Shown here in pieces: positions 53,749-63,686 of a stretch of 64,000 nucleotides of DNA. The DNA is from Rhodocyclaceae bacterium (GTDB lineage Bacteria > Pseudomonadota > Gammaproteobacteria > Burkholderiales > Rhodocyclaceae): the NCBI GenBank assembly GCA_028714035.1, contig JAQTNA010000013.1, positions 1 to 64,000 of the forward strand, written 5' to 3'. Each line of letters begins with the position of its first letter. Position 1 is the first letter of the stretch. A program made the translations under genes and the position numbers. The notes beneath the pieces are model-generated. The model did no database searches and had not been told where the DNA came from. It saw only the letters and a list, made by a program, of their open reading frames with translations.

Positions 53749-54576
53749 ATGGCACTAGTCAAAGTCAAACCGACTTCTCCCGGCCGCCGTGCGGTCATCA
53801 AGGTGGTCAACCCGGACCTGCACAAGGGTCGCCCGGTTGATGCCCTGATCGAGAAGAAGACCAGCAAGGCCGGCCGTAACAACCACGGCCACATCACCAC
53901 CCGTCACCAGGGCGGTGGCCACAAGCAGCACTACCGCGTCGTGGATTTCCGTCGCAACAAGGACGGCATCCCCGCCAAGGTCGAGCGCCTGGAATACGAT
54001 CCGAACCGCACGGCCCATCTGGCGCTGTTGCTGTACGCGGACGGCGAGCGTCGCTACATCATCGCCCCCAAGGGTGTGTCCGCCGGTACGCAACTGATCA
54101 GCGGCTCCGAGGCCCCGATCAAGCCGGGCAATGCGCTGCCCCTACGCAACATCCCGGTGGGTACCACGATCCATTGCATCGAGATGATTCCCGGCAAGGG
54201 CGCCCAGATTGCCCGCGCCGCCGGCACCTCGGTCCAGCTTCTGGCCCGGGAAGGCACCTACGCGCAGCTGCGTCTGCGTTCCGGTGAAATCCGCCGCGTG
54301 CATGTGGAATGCCGCGCCGTGATCGGTGAAGTCGGCAACGAGGAAAATTCCCTGCGCTCCATCGGCAAGGCCGGTGCCCAGCGTTGGCGCGGTATCCGTC
54401 CGACGGTTCGTGGCGTGGTCATGAACCCCGTGGATCACCCGCACGGTGGTGGCGAAGGCAAGACCGCAGCCGGTCGCGATCCTTGCAGTCCGTGGGGTCA
54501 GCCCGCCAAGGGCTATCGTACGCGCCGCAACAAGCGCACCGACAACATGATCGTCAGCCGCCGCCACAAGCGCTAA
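53749..54576 (+). CDS. rplB: 50S ribosomal protein L2
   Basis: 275-residue protein of the peptidyl-transferase region. [18 protein letters not shown] and the C-terminal [13 protein letters not shown] (with the key His) are intact. Normal length and order. Confidence 0.98.
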   Translation: MALVKVKPTSPGRRAVIKVVNPDLHKGRPVDALIEKKTSKAGRNNHGHITTRHQGGGHKQHYRVVDFRRNKDGIPAKVERLEYDPNRTAHLALLLYADGERRYIIAPKGVSAGTQLISGSEAPIKPGNALPLRNIPVGTTIHCIEMIPGKGAQIARAAGTSVQLLAREGTYAQLRLRSGEIRRVHVECRAVIGEVGNEENSLRSIGKAGAQRWRGIRPTVRGVVMNPVDHPHGGGEGKTAAGRDPCSPWGQPAKGYRTRRNKRTDNMIVSRRHKR

Positions 54577-54586
54577 GGGGTAAAGA

Positions 54587-54862
54587 ATGGCACGTTCTAT
54601 TAAAAAAGGCCCGTTCGTCGACCTGCACCTGCTGCACAAGGTGGATGCCGCACGCGCCACCAACGACAAGCGGCCGATCAAGACCTGGTCCCGTCGTTCC
54701 ACGGTTCTGCCGGATTTCGTTGGCCTGACCATCGCGGTGCATAACGGCAAGCAGCACATCCCCGTCTATGTCTCCGAGAACATGGTCGGCCACAAGCTGG
54801 GTGAGTTTTCCCTGACCCGTACGTTCAAGGGTCACACCGGCGGCAAGAAGGCGAAGAGGTAA
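54587..54862 (+). CDS. rpsS: 30S ribosomal protein S19
   Basis: 91-residue head protein of the small subunit. [17 protein letters not shown] start and [16 protein letters not shown] are standard. AAGGGG stands before the ATG. Confidence 0.98.
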   Translation: MARSIKKGPFVDLHLLHKVDAARATNDKRPIKTWSRRSTVLPDFVGLTIAVHNGKQHIPVYVSENMVGHKLGEFSLTRTFKGHTGGKKAKR

Positions 54863-54871
54863 GGAGCCCAC

Positions 54872-55201
54872 ATGGAAACCAAAGCAATTCTGAAGGGTGT
54901 GCGGCTGTCGGCTCAAAAGGGCCGTCTGGTCGCCGACCTGGTCCGGGGCAAGCCCGTGGATCAGGCGCTGAACATCCTCGCCTTCTGTCCGAAAAAGGGC
55001 GCCGGAATCATCAAGAAGGTTCTGGAATCGGCGATCGCCAATGCGGAACACAACGATGGCGCGGACATTGATACGCTCAAGGTCACGACCATCCACGTGG
55101 AGCAGGGGACCTCGCTCAAGCGCTTCACGGCGCGCGCCAAGGGCCGCGGCAACCGCATCCTCAAGCCGACCTGTCACGTGTTCGTGACTGTCGGCGATTA
55201 A
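54872..55201 (+). CDS. rplV: 50S ribosomal protein L22
   Basis: 109-residue tunnel protein. Starts [20 protein letters not shown]; the beta-hairpin tip [18 protein letters not shown] is the part that lines the tunnel and where macrolide-resistance changes map. Wild-type-like here. Confidence 0.97.
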   Translation: METKAILKGVRLSAQKGRLVADLVRGKPVDQALNILAFCPKKGAGIIKKVLESAIANAEHNDGADIDTLKVTTIHVEQGTSLKRFTARAKGRGNRILKPTCHVFVTVGD

Positions 55202-55210
55202 GGAGTCACA

Positions 55211-56062
55211 ATGGGTCAGAAAATCAATCCTACCGGATTCCGGTTGGCGGTCACTCGCAACTGGTCTTCCCGTTGGTACGCCAACAGCAAGAACTTTGCG
55301 GGTATGCTGAACGAGGACATCAAGGTCCGGGAATATCTGAAGAAGAAGCTGGCGCACGCCTCCGTCGGTCGCGTCGTGATCGAGCGTCCGGCCAAGAACG
55401 CCCGCATCACGGTGTACAGCGCCCGCCCCGGCGTGGTGATCGGCAAGAAGGGCGAGGACATCGAGGTTCTCAAGGCCGAACTCCAGAAGATCATGGGCGT
55501 GCAGGTGCATGTCAATATCGAGGAAATCAGGAAGCCCGAGATTGACGCGCAACTGATCGCCGATTCCATTGCTCAGCAGCTGGAAAAGCGCATCATGTTC
55601 CGCCGCGCCATGAAGCGCGCCATGCAGAACGCCATGCGTCTGGGTGCCCAGGGCATCAAGATCATGAGCGCGGGTCGTCTGAACGGCATCGAAATTGCTC
55701 GTACCGAGTGGTACCGCGAAGGCCGCGTGCCTCTGCATACCCTGCGTGCCGACATTGACTACGGTACCTCCGAAGCCAAGACCACTTATGGTGTGATCGG
55801 TATCAAGGTCTGGGTGTTCAAGGGTGAGATGCTGGGCAAGGGCCAGCAGCCCGCGGCCGCCCCCGAGGCCCCCGATGATCGCCGTGGCCGTCGTGGTCCC
55901 GGTGGCGCCCGTCCCGAAGGTGAGCGTCCCGCCGGTCCCCGCCGCGGTGCTCGTCCCGATTCCAGGCCGAATCCCGGCGCCCCCAAGAGCGACGATTCGG
56001 TGAAACGCGTGAGAAAGTCAGGAGCCAGCGATGCTGCAGCCGTCGAGAAGAAAGTATCGTAA
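55211..56062 (+). CDS. rpsC: 30S ribosomal protein S3, with extended C terminus
   Basis: mRNA-entry protein with KH domain. 283 residues against about 233 in E. coli. Residues 1-210 are standard ([30 protein letters not shown]). From about 215 a low-complexity basic tail rich in Pro, Arg and Gly follows ([24 protein letters not shown]). Such tails are common in betaproteobacteria. Its last 32 bases overlap rplP in another frame. Confidence 0.96.
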   Translation: MGQKINPTGFRLAVTRNWSSRWYANSKNFAGMLNEDIKVREYLKKKLAHASVGRVVIERPAKNARITVYSARPGVVIGKKGEDIEVLKAELQKIMGVQVHVNIEEIRKPEIDAQLIADSIAQQLEKRIMFRRAMKRAMQNAMRLGAQGIKIMSAGRLNGIEIARTEWYREGRVPLHTLRADIDYGTSEAKTTYGVIGIKVWVFKGEMLGKGQQPAAAPEAPDDRRGRRGPGGARPEGERPAGPRRGARPDSRPNPGAPKSDDSVKRVRKSGASDAAAVEKKVS

Positions 56063-56447
56063 GGAACAGAAGGGCCGCAACACTGGTATCGCCACGCGCG
56101 GTACCAAGGTCAGCTTCGGTGATTTCGGTCTCAAGGCAGTCGGCCGCGGCCGACTGACGGCTCGCCAGATTGAGGCGGCCCGTCGTGCCATGACCCGTCA
56201 CATCAAGCGCGGCGGACGCATCTGGATCCGGATTTTCCCGGACAAGCCGATTTCCAAGAAGCCGGCCGAGGTGCGTATGGGTAACGGCAAGGGCAGCCCG
56301 GAATACTGGGTGGCCGAGATTCAGCCGGGTAAGGTTCTGTATGAAATGGACGGCGTCGACGAAACGTTGGCTCGGGAAGCTTTCCGCCTCGCTGCGGCCA
56401 AGCTGCCTATCGAGACGACCTTCGTCGTGCGCCAGGTGGGGCAATGA
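56031..56447 (+). CDS. rplP: 50S ribosomal protein L16
   Basis: 138-residue protein near the A site. [20 protein letters not shown] start, [23 protein letters not shown] and the region of the Arg that can be hydroxylated are conserved. Starts 32 bases inside rpsC, with CAGCGATG context, so the two are translationally coupled. Overlaps rpmC by four bases. Confidence 0.97.
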   Translation: MLQPSRRKYRKEQKGRNTGIATRGTKVSFGDFGLKAVGRGRLTARQIEAARRAMTRHIKRGGRIWIRIFPDKPISKKPAEVRMGNGKGSPEYWVAEIQPGKVLYEMDGVDETLAREAFRLAAAKLPIETTFVVRQVGQ

Positions 56448-56644
56448 TCATGAAGGCAAGCGAACTCAGAGCGAAGGATACGGCCGAGCTCAATAACGAG
56501 CTGATAGAGTTGCTCAAGGCGCAATTCAGCCTGCGTATGCAGCTGGCGACCCAGCAGCTCTCCAATACCAGCCAGTTGGGCAAGGTGCGCAAGGATATTG
56601 CGCGCGTTCGTACCATCCTGGGGCAGAAGGCGGTGGCGAAATGA
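56444..56644 (+). CDS. rpmC: 50S ribosomal protein L29
   Basis: 66-residue two-helix protein next to L23 at the tunnel exit. [18 protein letters not shown] and [14 protein letters not shown] are standard. The ATG at 56444 overlaps the rplP stop; the second ATG (56450) is the common family start and may be the real one. Confidence 0.96.
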   Translation: MIMKASELRAKDTAELNNELIELLKAQFSLRMQLATQQLSNTSQLGKVRKDIARVRTILGQKAVAK

Positions 56645-56910
56645 CTGAAACGACCCAGAAAGTGCGGCGCACCCTCAGCGGGCGCGTAGTCAGCGACAAG
56701 ATGGACAAGACGGTAACCGTCCTGGTCGAGCGCAAGGTCAAGCACCCTGTGATCGGCAAGGTGATGGTGCGCTCCAAGAAGTATCACGCGCACGTCGAGG
56801 GTGTCGAGGTGGCGGAGGGGGACGCAGTGGTCATCGAGGAATGCGCTCCCATCTCCAAGACCAAGGCCTGGCGCGTGACCCGCGTCACCGAAAAGGCCCG
56901 CGCTGTCTGA
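56641..56910 (+). CDS. rpsQ: 30S ribosomal protein S17
   Basis: 89-residue OB-fold protein. [20 protein letters not shown] and [19 protein letters not shown] are standard. Last gene of the S10 operon; overlaps rpmC by four bases. A 170-base gap with promoter and hairpin follows. Confidence 0.97.
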   Translation: MTETTQKVRRTLSGRVVSDKMDKTVTVLVERKVKHPVIGKVMVRSKKYHAHVEGVEVAEGDAVVIEECAPISKTKAWRVTRVTEKARAV

Positions 56911-56932
56911 TCGCGATTAATGCAGAATAGGC

Positions 56933-56961
56933 TTTACACTCCGGTGTAAAGCCACTATAAT
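56933..56961 (+). promoter_or_regulatory. Promoter of the spc operon
   Basis: -35 TTTACA (56933-56938), 17-base spacer and perfect -10 TATAAT (56956-56961), start near 56968. The -35 and most of the spacer lie in a 10-bp palindrome, GGCTTTACAC-TCCG-GTGTAAAGCC (56930-56953), which could also be a protein site or a weak terminator for the S10 operon. Confidence 0.85.
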
Positions 56962-56976
56962 CCGCGCTCTTTACCC

Positions 56977-57010
56977 ACACCGGCTGGTGTTGCAACGCAC
57001 CAGCCGGTGT
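56977..57010 (+). promoter_or_regulatory. Strong hairpin in the spc operon leader
   Basis: ACACCGGCTGGTG (56977-56989) and CACCAGCCGGTGT (56998-57010) form a perfect 13-bp stem with an 8-base loop (TTGCAACG), about 10 bases after the predicted start and 73 before rplN. It has no T-run. Candidate for a ribosomal-protein binding leader or an mRNA-stabilising 5' stem. Confidence 0.75.
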
Positions 57011-57082
57011 CTCTTACCCAGAAACGGGTTCCAAAACTGACCGTGTGCATCACATGGTTCAAGTTGGAGTGAGGAATTAAAA

Positions 57083-57451
57083 ATGATTCAAATGCAGACG
57101 GTTCTCAACGTCGCGGATAACACTGGCGCGCGCTCGATCATGTGCATCAAGGTGCTCGGTGGTTCGAAGCGTCGTTACGCCGGTATTGGCGACGTTATCA
57201 AGGTGAGTATCAAGGATGCGGCGCCCCGTGGCCGGGTCAAGAAGGGCGATGTGTACAACGCCGTGGTGGTTCGCACCGCCAAGGGTGTGCGCCGTCCGGA
57301 TGGCTCCCTCATCAAGTTCGACGGCAATGCCGCGGTGCTGCTGAACAACAAGCTGGAGCCTCTGGGCACTCGTATCTTCGGACCGGTCACGCGGGAATTG
57401 CGTACCGAGAAGTTCATGAAGATCGTGTCCCTGGCACCGGAAGTTCTCTGA
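57083..57451 (+). CDS. rplN: 50S ribosomal protein L14
   Basis: 122-residue protein at the subunit interface. [20 protein letters not shown] and the C-terminal [17 protein letters not shown] are standard. First gene of the spc operon; AGTGAGGA before the ATG. Confidence 0.98.
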   Translation: MIQMQTVLNVADNTGARSIMCIKVLGGSKRRYAGIGDVIKVSIKDAAPRGRVKKGDVYNAVVVRTAKGVRRPDGSLIKFDGNAAVLLNNKLEPLGTRIFGPVTRELRTEKFMKIVSLAPEVL

Positions 57452-57460
57452 GGATAGGCG

Positions 57461-57775
57461 ATGAACAAGATCCGTAAGGGTGACAAGGTTATTGTCATCA
57501 CCGGCAAGGACAAGGGCAAGACCGGTACCGTCCTGAAGACCGACGGCGACCGGGCGCTGGTGGAAGGCGTGAACAAGGTCAAGAAGCACGTCAAGCCGAA
57601 CCCCATGAAGAACCAGCCCGGCGGCATTCTCGAGAAGGAACTCTCGATTCATCTGTCGAACGTGGCGTTGGTCAATCCCGCGACCCAGAAGGCGGACCGA
57701 GTCGGATTCAAGACTCTCGAAGACGGCCGCAAGGTGCGCGTGTTCAGGTCCAATGGCGAAACCGTGGAAGCGTAA
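57461..57775 (+). CDS. rplX: 50S ribosomal protein L24
   Basis: 104-residue assembly initiator of the large subunit with a KOW motif ([20 protein letters not shown]). Standard length and order, nine bases after rplN. Confidence 0.97.
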   Translation: MNKIRKGDKVIVITGKDKGKTGTVLKTDGDRALVEGVNKVKKHVKPNPMKNQPGGILEKELSIHLSNVALVNPATQKADRVGFKTLEDGRKVRVFRSNGETVEA

Positions 57776-57784
57776 GGAATAGAC

Positions 57785-58324
57785 ATGGCACGCTTGCAGG
57801 AATATTACAAAGAGACCGTGGCGCCGGAGCTGGGAACTAAGTTCGGCTACAAGTCGGTCATGGAAATCCCGCGCATCACCAAGATCACCCTGAATATGGG
57901 TGTGGGTGAGGCGGTCGGTGACAAGAAGATTCTGGATAACGCCGTCGGCGACATGACCAAGATTGCCGGTCAGAAGCCGGTCGTGACCAAGGCCAAGAAG
58001 TCCATCGCGGGTTTCAAGATTCGCGACGGCTATCCGATTGGCTGCATGGTGACGCTGCGCGGCAACCGGATGTATGAGTTCCTGGATCGCCTGGTGACCA
58101 TCGCCATGCCGCGTATCCGTGACTTCCGGGGTATTTCCCCCAAGGGCTTTGACGGCCGGGGTAACTACAATCTGGGCGTCAAGGAGCAGATCATCTTCTC
58201 GGAAATCGAGTACGACAAGATTGACGCGCTCCGGGGCATGAACATCAGCATCACCACGACTGCGAAGACCGACGAAGAGGCCAAGGCCCTTCTCGTGGCT
58301 TTCAAGTTCCCTTTCAAGAACTGA
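57785..58324 (+). CDS. rplE: 50S ribosomal protein L5
   Basis: 179-residue 5S-rRNA-binding protein. [15 protein letters not shown] start, [15 protein letters not shown] and [17 protein letters not shown] are standard. In E. coli its start region is the S8 repressor site of the spc operon; I could not judge the fold here. Confidence 0.98.
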   Translation: MARLQEYYKETVAPELGTKFGYKSVMEIPRITKITLNMGVGEAVGDKKILDNAVGDMTKIAGQKPVVTKAKKSIAGFKIRDGYPIGCMVTLRGNRMYEFLDRLVTIAMPRIRDFRGISPKGFDGRGNYNLGVKEQIIFSEIEYDKIDALRGMNISITTTAKTDEEAKALLVAFKFPFKN

Positions 58325-58331
58325 GGGTAAT

Positions 58332-58637
58332 ATGGCGAAGACCTCACTGATCAACCGCGAAGAGAAGCGCGCGAAGATGGTGGCGAAGTATGCCGCCAAG
58401 CGTGCCGATCTGATTGCGCAGATCAACAACACCAAGCTCTCGGATGAGGAGCGCATGGCAGCGCGTATCAAGATGCAGCAACTGCCGCGTGACGCCAGTC
58501 CTGTGCGTCAGCGCAATCGTTGCACCCTGACCGGACGTCCTCGCGGCGTCTTCCGGAAGTTCGGCCTGGCCCGCGGCAAGCTGCGGGAAGTGGCCATGCG
58601 CGGCGAAGTGCCGGGCATGACCAAGGCTAGCTGGTAA
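58332..58637 (+). CDS. rpsN: 30S ribosomal protein S14 (long, zinc-free form)
   Basis: 101-residue S14. [19 protein letters not shown] start and [19 protein letters not shown]. The zinc ribbon CxxC pairs are absent, so this is the long, zinc-independent form, in contrast to the Cys-containing L36 and S4 of this window. Confidence 0.97.
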   Translation: MAKTSLINREEKRAKMVAKYAAKRADLIAQINNTKLSDEERMAARIKMQQLPRDASPVRQRNRCTLTGRPRGVFRKFGLARGKLREVAMRGEVPGMTKASW

Positions 58638-58650
58638 GAGGAGATCCAAT

Positions 58651-59046
58651 ATGAGTATGAGTGATCCGGTCGCCGACATGCTGACGCGTATCCGTAACGC
58701 GCAGATGTCCGAGAAGGCCTCCGTCTCCATGCCGTCCTCGAAGCTCAAGGTGTCTATCGCCAAGGTGCTGAAGGACGAGGGGTACATCGAAGAATTCGCG
58801 GTCAGGGAAAATTCCGGCAAGCCGGAGCTCGATATCGCGCTCAAGTACTACGCCGGCCAGCCGGTGATCGAGCGTCTCGAGCGTGTCAGCCGTCCCGGCC
58901 TGCGTATTTACAAGGGTTCGAATGATCTGCCCCGCGTCATGAATGGCCTGGGCATCGCCATCGTGTCCACCCCCAGGGGTGTGATGACCGACCGCAAGGC
59001 ACGCGCTACCAATGTCGGTGGTGAAGTGCTGTGTCTGGTGGCGTAA
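58651..59046 (+). CDS. rpsH: 30S ribosomal protein S8
   Basis: 131-residue protein; 16S rRNA binder and, in E. coli, repressor of the spc operon. [17 protein letters not shown] and the C-terminal [13 protein letters not shown] are standard. ATG 58651 or ATG 58657 can start it; the latter is the family start. Confidence 0.97.
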   Translation: MSMSDPVADMLTRIRNAQMSEKASVSMPSSKLKVSIAKVLKDEGYIEEFAVRENSGKPELDIALKYYAGQPVIERLERVSRPGLRIYKGSNDLPRVMNGLGIAIVSTPRGVMTDRKARATNVGGEVLCLVA

Positions 59047-59075
59047 TCGGCGCTTGAGCAGAGAAGGAATAAGAC

Positions 59076-59609
59076 ATGTCCCGTATTGCTAAATATCCGG
59101 TGCTCGTGCCGGCCGGGGTGGAAGTTGCCCTGGCTGCCAACGAGATCACGGTAAAGGGGCCCCTGGGTACGCTCAGGCAGGCTCTGACCGCCGCCGTCGC
59201 CATCGAGCGCAACGGCAACGAGCTGCAATGCCGTGCGGTGGAAGGTGTGGAGAACTCCGATGCGATGTCCGGCACGGTGCGCGCCCTGGTGGCGAACATG
59301 GTGCAGGGCGTGAGCCAGGGGTATGCGAAGAAGCTGACCCTGGTTGGCGTGGGTTACCGCGCGCAGGCCCAGGGCGACAAGCTGAATCTGTCGCTGGGCT
59401 TCTCCCATCCCGTGGTGCATCAGATGCCTGTCGGCGTCACGGCGGAAACGCCGACGCAGACGGAAATTTTGATCAAGGGTGCCGACAAGCAGAAGGTCGG
59501 CCAGGTGGCGGCTGAAGTCCGTGCGTATCGTCCTCCCGAGCCTTACAAGGGCAAGGGTGTGCGTTACGCCGACGAGAAGATCGTCATCAAGGAAACCAAG
59601 AAGAAGTAA
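59076..59609 (+). CDS. rplF: 50S ribosomal protein L6
   Basis: 177-residue two-domain protein near the factor-binding site. [16 protein letters not shown] start, [10 protein letters not shown] and [16 protein letters not shown] are standard. Confidence 0.98.
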   Translation: MSRIAKYPVLVPAGVEVALAANEITVKGPLGTLRQALTAAVAIERNGNELQCRAVEGVENSDAMSGTVRALVANMVQGVSQGYAKKLTLVGVGYRAQAQGDKLNLSLGFSHPVVHQMPVGVTAETPTQTEILIKGADKQKVGQVAAEVRAYRPPEPYKGKGVRYADEKIVIKETKKK

Positions 59610-59622
59610 AGGCGGCTGAAAA

Positions 59623-59976
59623 ATGGACAAGAAGCAAGCGCGTCTGCGCCGGGCACGTAAAACCCGTGCCAAAATTGCTGAGCTCAAGGCGGTGCGCCTC
59701 GCGGTGTATCGCTCCAACCTCCACATCTACGCCCAGATCATTTCCGACTGCGGCTCCAAGGTGCTGGCCTCGGCCTCCACTCTGGAAGCGGATGTGCGTA
59801 AGGACGTGCCGCAAGGCGGCAACGTCGCCGCCGCCACCGTGGTCGGCAAGCTGATCGCCGAGCGCGCCAAGGCTGCCGGCATCGAGACCGTGGCTTTCGA
59901 CCGCTCCGGGTTCCACTACCATGGCCGTGTCAAGGCCCTGGCGGAGGCCGCCCGCGAAGGCGGTCTCAAGTTCTAA
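59623..59976 (+). CDS. rplR: 50S ribosomal protein L18
   Basis: 117-residue 5S-rRNA-binding protein. [16 protein letters not shown] basic start and [24 protein letters not shown] are standard. Confidence 0.98.
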   Translation: MDKKQARLRRARKTRAKIAELKAVRLAVYRSNLHIYAQIISDCGSKVLASASTLEADVRKDVPQGGNVAAATVVGKLIAERAKAAGIETVAFDRSGFHYHGRVKALAEAAREGGLKF

Positions 59977-59987
59977 GCGAGGACAGC

Positions 59988-60515
59988 ATGGCAAAACCTC
60001 AAGGCAACAAGAAGCCGCAGATGCCGGAAGAACGGGATGACGGCCTGCGCGAGAAGATGGTCTCCATCAACCGCGTCACCAAGGTGGTGAAGGGTGGTCG
60101 TATTCTCGGTTTCGCCGCTCTGACGGTGGTGGGTGACGGCGAAGGCGCCGTGGCAATGGGCAAGGGCAAGGCGCGTGAAGTGCCGGTCGCCGTGCAAAAA
60201 GCCATGGACGAAGCCCGTCGCCATATGGAAAAGTTCCCCATGAAGGACGGTTCCTTCCATCACCCGGTCGTGGGCAAGCACGGCGCCACCACGGTGCTGC
60301 TGCATCCGGCGCCAAGCGGTACCGGCATCATCGCCGGCGGCCCGATGCGTGCCGTGTTCGAAGTCATGGGCGTGACCGATGTGCAAGGCAAGATCATCGG
60401 CTCCACGAATCCCTATAACGTGGTTCGTGCCACCCTCAACGGCCTCGGCCGCCTGAGCACGCCGTCGGTTATCGCCGCGAAGCGTGGCAAGACCGTCGAA
60501 GAGATTCTGGGGTAA
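59988..60515 (+). CDS. rpsE: 30S ribosomal protein S5
   Basis: 175-residue accuracy protein. [19 protein letters not shown] (region of spectinomycin-resistance changes, wild-type-like) and [15 protein letters not shown] are standard. A short charged N-terminal tail ([17 protein letters not shown]) is typical of betaproteobacteria. Confidence 0.98.
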   Translation: MAKPQGNKKPQMPEERDDGLREKMVSINRVTKVVKGGRILGFAALTVVGDGEGAVAMGKGKAREVPVAVQKAMDEARRHMEKFPMKDGSFHHPVVGKHGATTVLLHPAPSGTGIIAGGPMRAVFEVMGVTDVQGKIIGSTNPYNVVRATLNGLGRLSTPSVIAAKRGKTVEEILG

Positions 60516-60518
60516 ACC

Positions 60519-60701
60519 ATGTCCGACAAAACGATCAAGGTCACTCAAGTTAAGAGCATCATCGGCACCAAGCAGGACCACCGCGCCACGATACGTGGCC
60601 TGGGCCTGCGCCGGATCAATCACACCGTCGTGCTCGAGGATACTCCTGCGGTGCGCGGTATGATCCACAAGGTTGCCTACCTGGTTAAGTGCGAGGCTTA
60701 A
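60519..60701 (+). CDS. rpmD: 50S ribosomal protein L30
   Basis: 60-residue protein: [20 protein letters not shown] and [20 protein letters not shown] are standard. It ends directly at the rplO start codon (TAAATG). Confidence 0.97.
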   Translation: MSDKTIKVTQVKSIIGTKQDHRATIRGLGLRRINHTVVLEDTPAVRGMIHKVAYLVKCEA

Positions 60702-61145
60702 ATGCGACTGAATAACATCAAACCCGGCGAAGGCGCCACCCACGCCAAGCGTCGCGTAGGGCGCGGCATCGGCTCCGGCCTGGGCAAGACCGCGGGTCGT
60801 GGCCACAAGGGGCAGAAGTCCCGTGCGGGCGGCTTCCACAAGGTTGGTTTTGAAGGTGGCCAGATGCCCCTTCAGCGCCGTCTGCCGAAGCGCGGCTTCG
60901 TCAGCCTGACCGCCGGCCGCAACGTCGAGGTTCGTCTCTCGGATCTGGAAAAGCTGCCCGTCACCGAAGTGGATCTGCTGGTGCTGAAGCAGGCCGGCGT
61001 GGTCCCGGGTGACGTGCTGTCCGCCAAGGTCATTTTGTCCGGCAAGCTCACCAAGGCGGTGACGCTGCGCGGCGTCGGTGCCACCAAGGGCGCGAAGGCT
61101 GCCATCGAGGCGGCCGGCGGCAACGTTTCCGCTGAGCAGGCTTGA
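60702..61145 (+). CDS. rplO: 50S ribosomal protein L15
   Basis: 147-residue late-assembly protein with a long Gly/Lys-rich N-terminal arm ([20 protein letters not shown]) and [15 protein letters not shown]. Starts on the base after the rpmD stop. Confidence 0.98.
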   Translation: MRLNNIKPGEGATHAKRRVGRGIGSGLGKTAGRGHKGQKSRAGGFHKVGFEGGQMPLQRRLPKRGFVSLTAGRNVEVRLSDLEKLPVTEVDLLVLKQAGVVPGDVLSAKVILSGKLTKAVTLRGVGATKGAKAAIEAAGGNVSAEQA

Positions 61146-61156
61146 GGTAAGGCAAG

Positions 61157-62482
61157 TTGGCAACCTCTCCCGCTGCCCTGGGCAATACCGGAAAGTTCGG
61201 CGATCTGAAGCGCCGGCTGCTGTTCCTGGTGGGCGCACTGGTCGTTTATCGCGTCGGTGCGCACATTCCGGTTCCCGGCATTGATCCGACCAAGCTGGCA
61301 GAACTGTTCAACACGCAGAAGGGCGGCATCCTGGGCGTGTTCAACCTGTTCTCCGGTGGTGCGCTGTCAAGGTTTACCATTTTTGCGCTGGGCATCATGC
61401 CCTATATCTCCTCCTCCATCATCATGCAATTGCTGACGGTGGCGTCGCCTCAACTCGAGGCGTTGAAGAAGGAAGGCGAGGCTGGGCGGCGCAAGATTAC
61501 GCAATACACGCGTTATGGCACGGTGGCGCTGGCCCTGTTTCAGGGTCTGGGCATCGCCATTGCGCTGGAGTCGCAGGCTGGATTGGTGCTGGATCCCGGT
61601 CCGATGTTCCGACTGGTAACGGTGTCCACCCTGGTGACGGGGACGATGTTCCTGATGTGGCTGGGTGAGCAGATTACCGAGCGCGGCATCGGCAACGGCA
61701 TCTCGATCATCATCTTTGCGGGTATCGCCGCCGGTTTGCCGGCTGCGGTTGGCGGGCTGTTCTCCCTGGTCAGTACCGGGGGCATGCATCCGCTCACGGC
61801 CATCGTCGTCGTGGCGCTGGTGGTGGTGGTGACCGGGGTGGTGGTGTTCGTGGAGCGGGGCCAGCGCAAGATTCTGGTGAATTACGCCAAGCGCCAGGTG
61901 GGTAACAAGGTATATGGCGGGCAGAGTTCCCATCTGCCTCTGAAGCTGAACATGTCCGGGGTTATCCCGCCCATCTTCGCTTCGAGCATTATCCTGTTCC
62001 CTGCCACCTTGGGCAGCTGGTTTGGATCGCATGAGAGCATGCACTGGTTGAAGGACATCAGTTCCACGCTTTCTCCCGGTCAGCCGGTGTACGTGATTTT
62101 GTATGCAGTCGCTATCGTGTTCTTCTGTTTCTTCTACACGGCCCTGGTTTTCAATTCCAAGGAAACCGCGGACAACCTGAAGAAGAGCGGTGCCTTTGTC
62201 CCGGGGATTCGTCCGGGGGAACAGACAGCCCGCTACATAGACAAGATATTGATGCGTCTGACGATGGCCGGTGCGGTTTACATCACGCTGGTGTGTTTGC
62301 TGCCGGAATTCTTGATCCTGAAGTGGAACGTGCCGTTCTACTTCGGAGGTACGTCGCTGCTGATCATCGTTGTGGTCACCATGGACTTCATGTCCCAGGT
62401 TCAGGCCTACATCATGTCTCATCAGTATGAGAGTCTGCTCAAGAAGGCCAACTTCAAGGGCGGTGGATTAGCCGGGCGTTAG
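61157..62482 (+). CDS. secY: Protein translocase subunit SecY
   Basis: Ten-helix channel of the Sec system. 441 residues. Starts with TTG at 61157 (TAAGG upstream); no nearby ATG would keep the N-terminal segment [32 protein letters not shown], plug region, and [15 protein letters not shown] are standard. A TTG start on an essential gene may lower its translation relative to the ribosomal proteins. Confidence 0.97.
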   Translation: MATSPAALGNTGKFGDLKRRLLFLVGALVVYRVGAHIPVPGIDPTKLAELFNTQKGGILGVFNLFSGGALSRFTIFALGIMPYISSSIIMQLLTVASPQLEALKKEGEAGRRKITQYTRYGTVALALFQGLGIAIALESQAGLVLDPGPMFRLVTVSTLVTGTMFLMWLGEQITERGIGNGISIIIFAGIAAGLPAAVGGLFSLVSTGGMHPLTAIVVVALVVVVTGVVVFVERGQRKILVNYAKRQVGNKVYGGQSSHLPLKLNMSGVIPPIFASSIILFPATLGSWFGSHESMHWLKDISSTLSPGQPVYVILYAVAIVFFCFFYTALVFNSKETADNLKKSGAFVPGIRPGEQTARYIDKILMRLTMAGAVYITLVCLLPEFLILKWNVPFYFGGTSLLIIVVVTMDFMSQVQAYIMSHQYESLLKKANFKGGGLAGR

Positions 62483-62487
62483 AAGAA

Positions 62488-62706
62488 ATGGCGAAGGAAG
62501 ACGCTATCGAGATGCAGGGGGAAGTGCTCGAGACCCTGCCCAATGCGACCTTCAGGGTCAAGCTGGAAAACGGGCATGTTGTCCTCGGACACATCTCCGG
62601 CAAGATGCGGATGCACTATATCCGTATCCTCCCCGGTGACAAGGTTACAGTTCAACTAACGCCCTACGATCTGACCAAGGGTCGGATCGTGTTCCGCACC
62701 AAGTAA
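62488..62706 (+). CDS. infA: Translation initiation factor IF-1
   Basis: 72-residue OB-fold factor. [20 protein letters not shown] and [15 protein letters not shown] are standard. Its place between secY and rpmJ is typical of betaproteobacteria and differs from E. coli. Another infA copy may exist elsewhere in the genome, as in many relatives. Confidence 0.97.
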   Translation: MAKEDAIEMQGEVLETLPNATFRVKLENGHVVLGHISGKMRMHYIRILPGDKVTVQLTPYDLTKGRIVFRTK

Positions 62707-62729
62707 GAATATTCTTTCAGGAGATAACC

Positions 62730-62843
62730 ATGAAAGTTCAGGCTTCGGTAAAAAGAGTCTGCCGCCACTGCAAGGTCATCCGTCGCAATGGCATTGTTCG
62801 CATCATCTGCTCTGACCCGCGCCATAAGCAGCGTCAGGGTTGA
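62730..62843 (+). CDS. rpmJ: 50S ribosomal protein L36 (zinc form)
   Basis: 37-residue protein: [20 protein letters not shown], then [15 protein letters not shown]. Cys11, Cys14, Cys27 and His32 form the zinc ribbon, so it is the zinc-requiring form. CAGGAG lies eight bases before the ATG. Its stop codon overlaps the -35 element of the next promoter. Confidence 0.97.
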   Translation: MKVQASVKRVCRHCKVIRRNGIVRIICSDPRHKQRQG

Positions 62844-62868
62844 TACAGGCGCGAGTTTCCGATATAAT
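62840..62868 (+). promoter_or_regulatory. Promoter of the alpha operon
   Basis: -35 TTGATA (62840-62845) across the rpmJ stop codon, 17-base spacer, perfect -10 TATAAT (62863-62868), start near 62875. Close to consensus; drives rpsM-rpsK-rpsD and, beyond the window, presumably rpoA and rplQ. Confidence 0.85.
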
Positions 62869-62909
62869 TTCGCGTTTCGCTTTTTCAGGTTTGATCACAG
62901 GGTGACCAC

Positions 62910-63272
62910 ATGGCCCGGATTGCAGGGGTAAACATTCCGAACCACCAACACGCCGAGATCGCGCTCACCGCGATTTATGGCATTGGTCGGACTCGCGCGC
63001 AGAAGATTTGCGACGCCGCTGGTATTGTTCGTACGAGCAAAATTAAGGATCTGACTGATGCCGATATGGATCGGCTGCGTCAGGAGGTCGGCAAGATCAC
63101 CGTAGAAGGTGACCTGCGCCGTGAAGTAACCATGAGCATCAAGCGCCTCATGGACCTGGGTTGCTACCGTGGCCTGCGTCATCGCAAGGGCTTGCCGTGC
63201 CGAGGTCAGCGTACCCGTACGAACGCCCGCACCCGCAAGGGACCGCGCAAAGCGATCGCCGGCAAGAAATAA
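62910..63272 (+). CDS. rpsM: 30S ribosomal protein S13
   Basis: 120-residue head protein that contacts P-site t[23 protein letters not shown] start and [19 protein letters not shown] tail are standard. First gene of the alpha operon. Confidence 0.98.
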   Translation: MARIAGVNIPNHQHAEIALTAIYGIGRTRAQKICDAAGIVRTSKIKDLTDADMDRLRQEVGKITVEGDLRREVTMSIKRLMDLGCYRGLRHRKGLPCRGQRTRTNARTRKGPRKAIAGKK

Positions 63273-63285
63273 ATAGGAACCGACC

Positions 63286-63675
63286 ATGGCCAAGACCGCC
63301 GCGAAAGTTCGCAAAAAAGTCAAAAAGAACGTTGCCGAGGGCATTGCCCACGTGCACGCGTCTTTTAATAACACCATCATCACCATCACCGACCGTCAGG
63401 GAAATGCATTGTCCTGGGCGACTTCCGGTGGTGCAGGCTTCAAGGGCTCCCGCAAGAGCACGCCCTTTGCCGCCCAGGTCGCCGCGGAAGCAGCGGGCAA
63501 GGCTGCGCAGGACTGTGGCGTGAAGAACCTCGAAGTGCGCATCAAGGGCCCCGGCCCCGGCCGTGAGTCCGCGGTGCGCGCCCTGAACGCCCTTGGCATG
63601 AAGATCACCAGCATCACGGATATCACGCCGATCCCACACAACGGTTGCCGTCCGCCGAAGCGGCGTCGTATCTAA
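63286..63675 (+). CDS. rpsK: 30S ribosomal protein S11
   Basis: 129-residue platform protein. [20 protein letters not shown] and the C-terminal [18 protein letters not shown] are standard, including the Asn-Gly site known for isoaspartate formation. Confidence 0.98.
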   Translation: MAKTAAKVRKKVKKNVAEGIAHVHASFNNTIITITDRQGNALSWATSGGAGFKGSRKSTPFAAQVAAEAAGKAAQDCGVKNLEVRIKGPGPGRESAVRALNALGMKITSITDITPIPHNGCRPPKRRRI

Positions 63676-63686
63676 GGAGTTGAACA

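Noticed and set aside
56977-57010. Perfect hairpin as part of a tRNA or as an intrinsic terminator
   Set aside because: No cloverleaf arms or CCA context and no T-run; it lies downstream of a consensus promoter, so a leader stem fits better.
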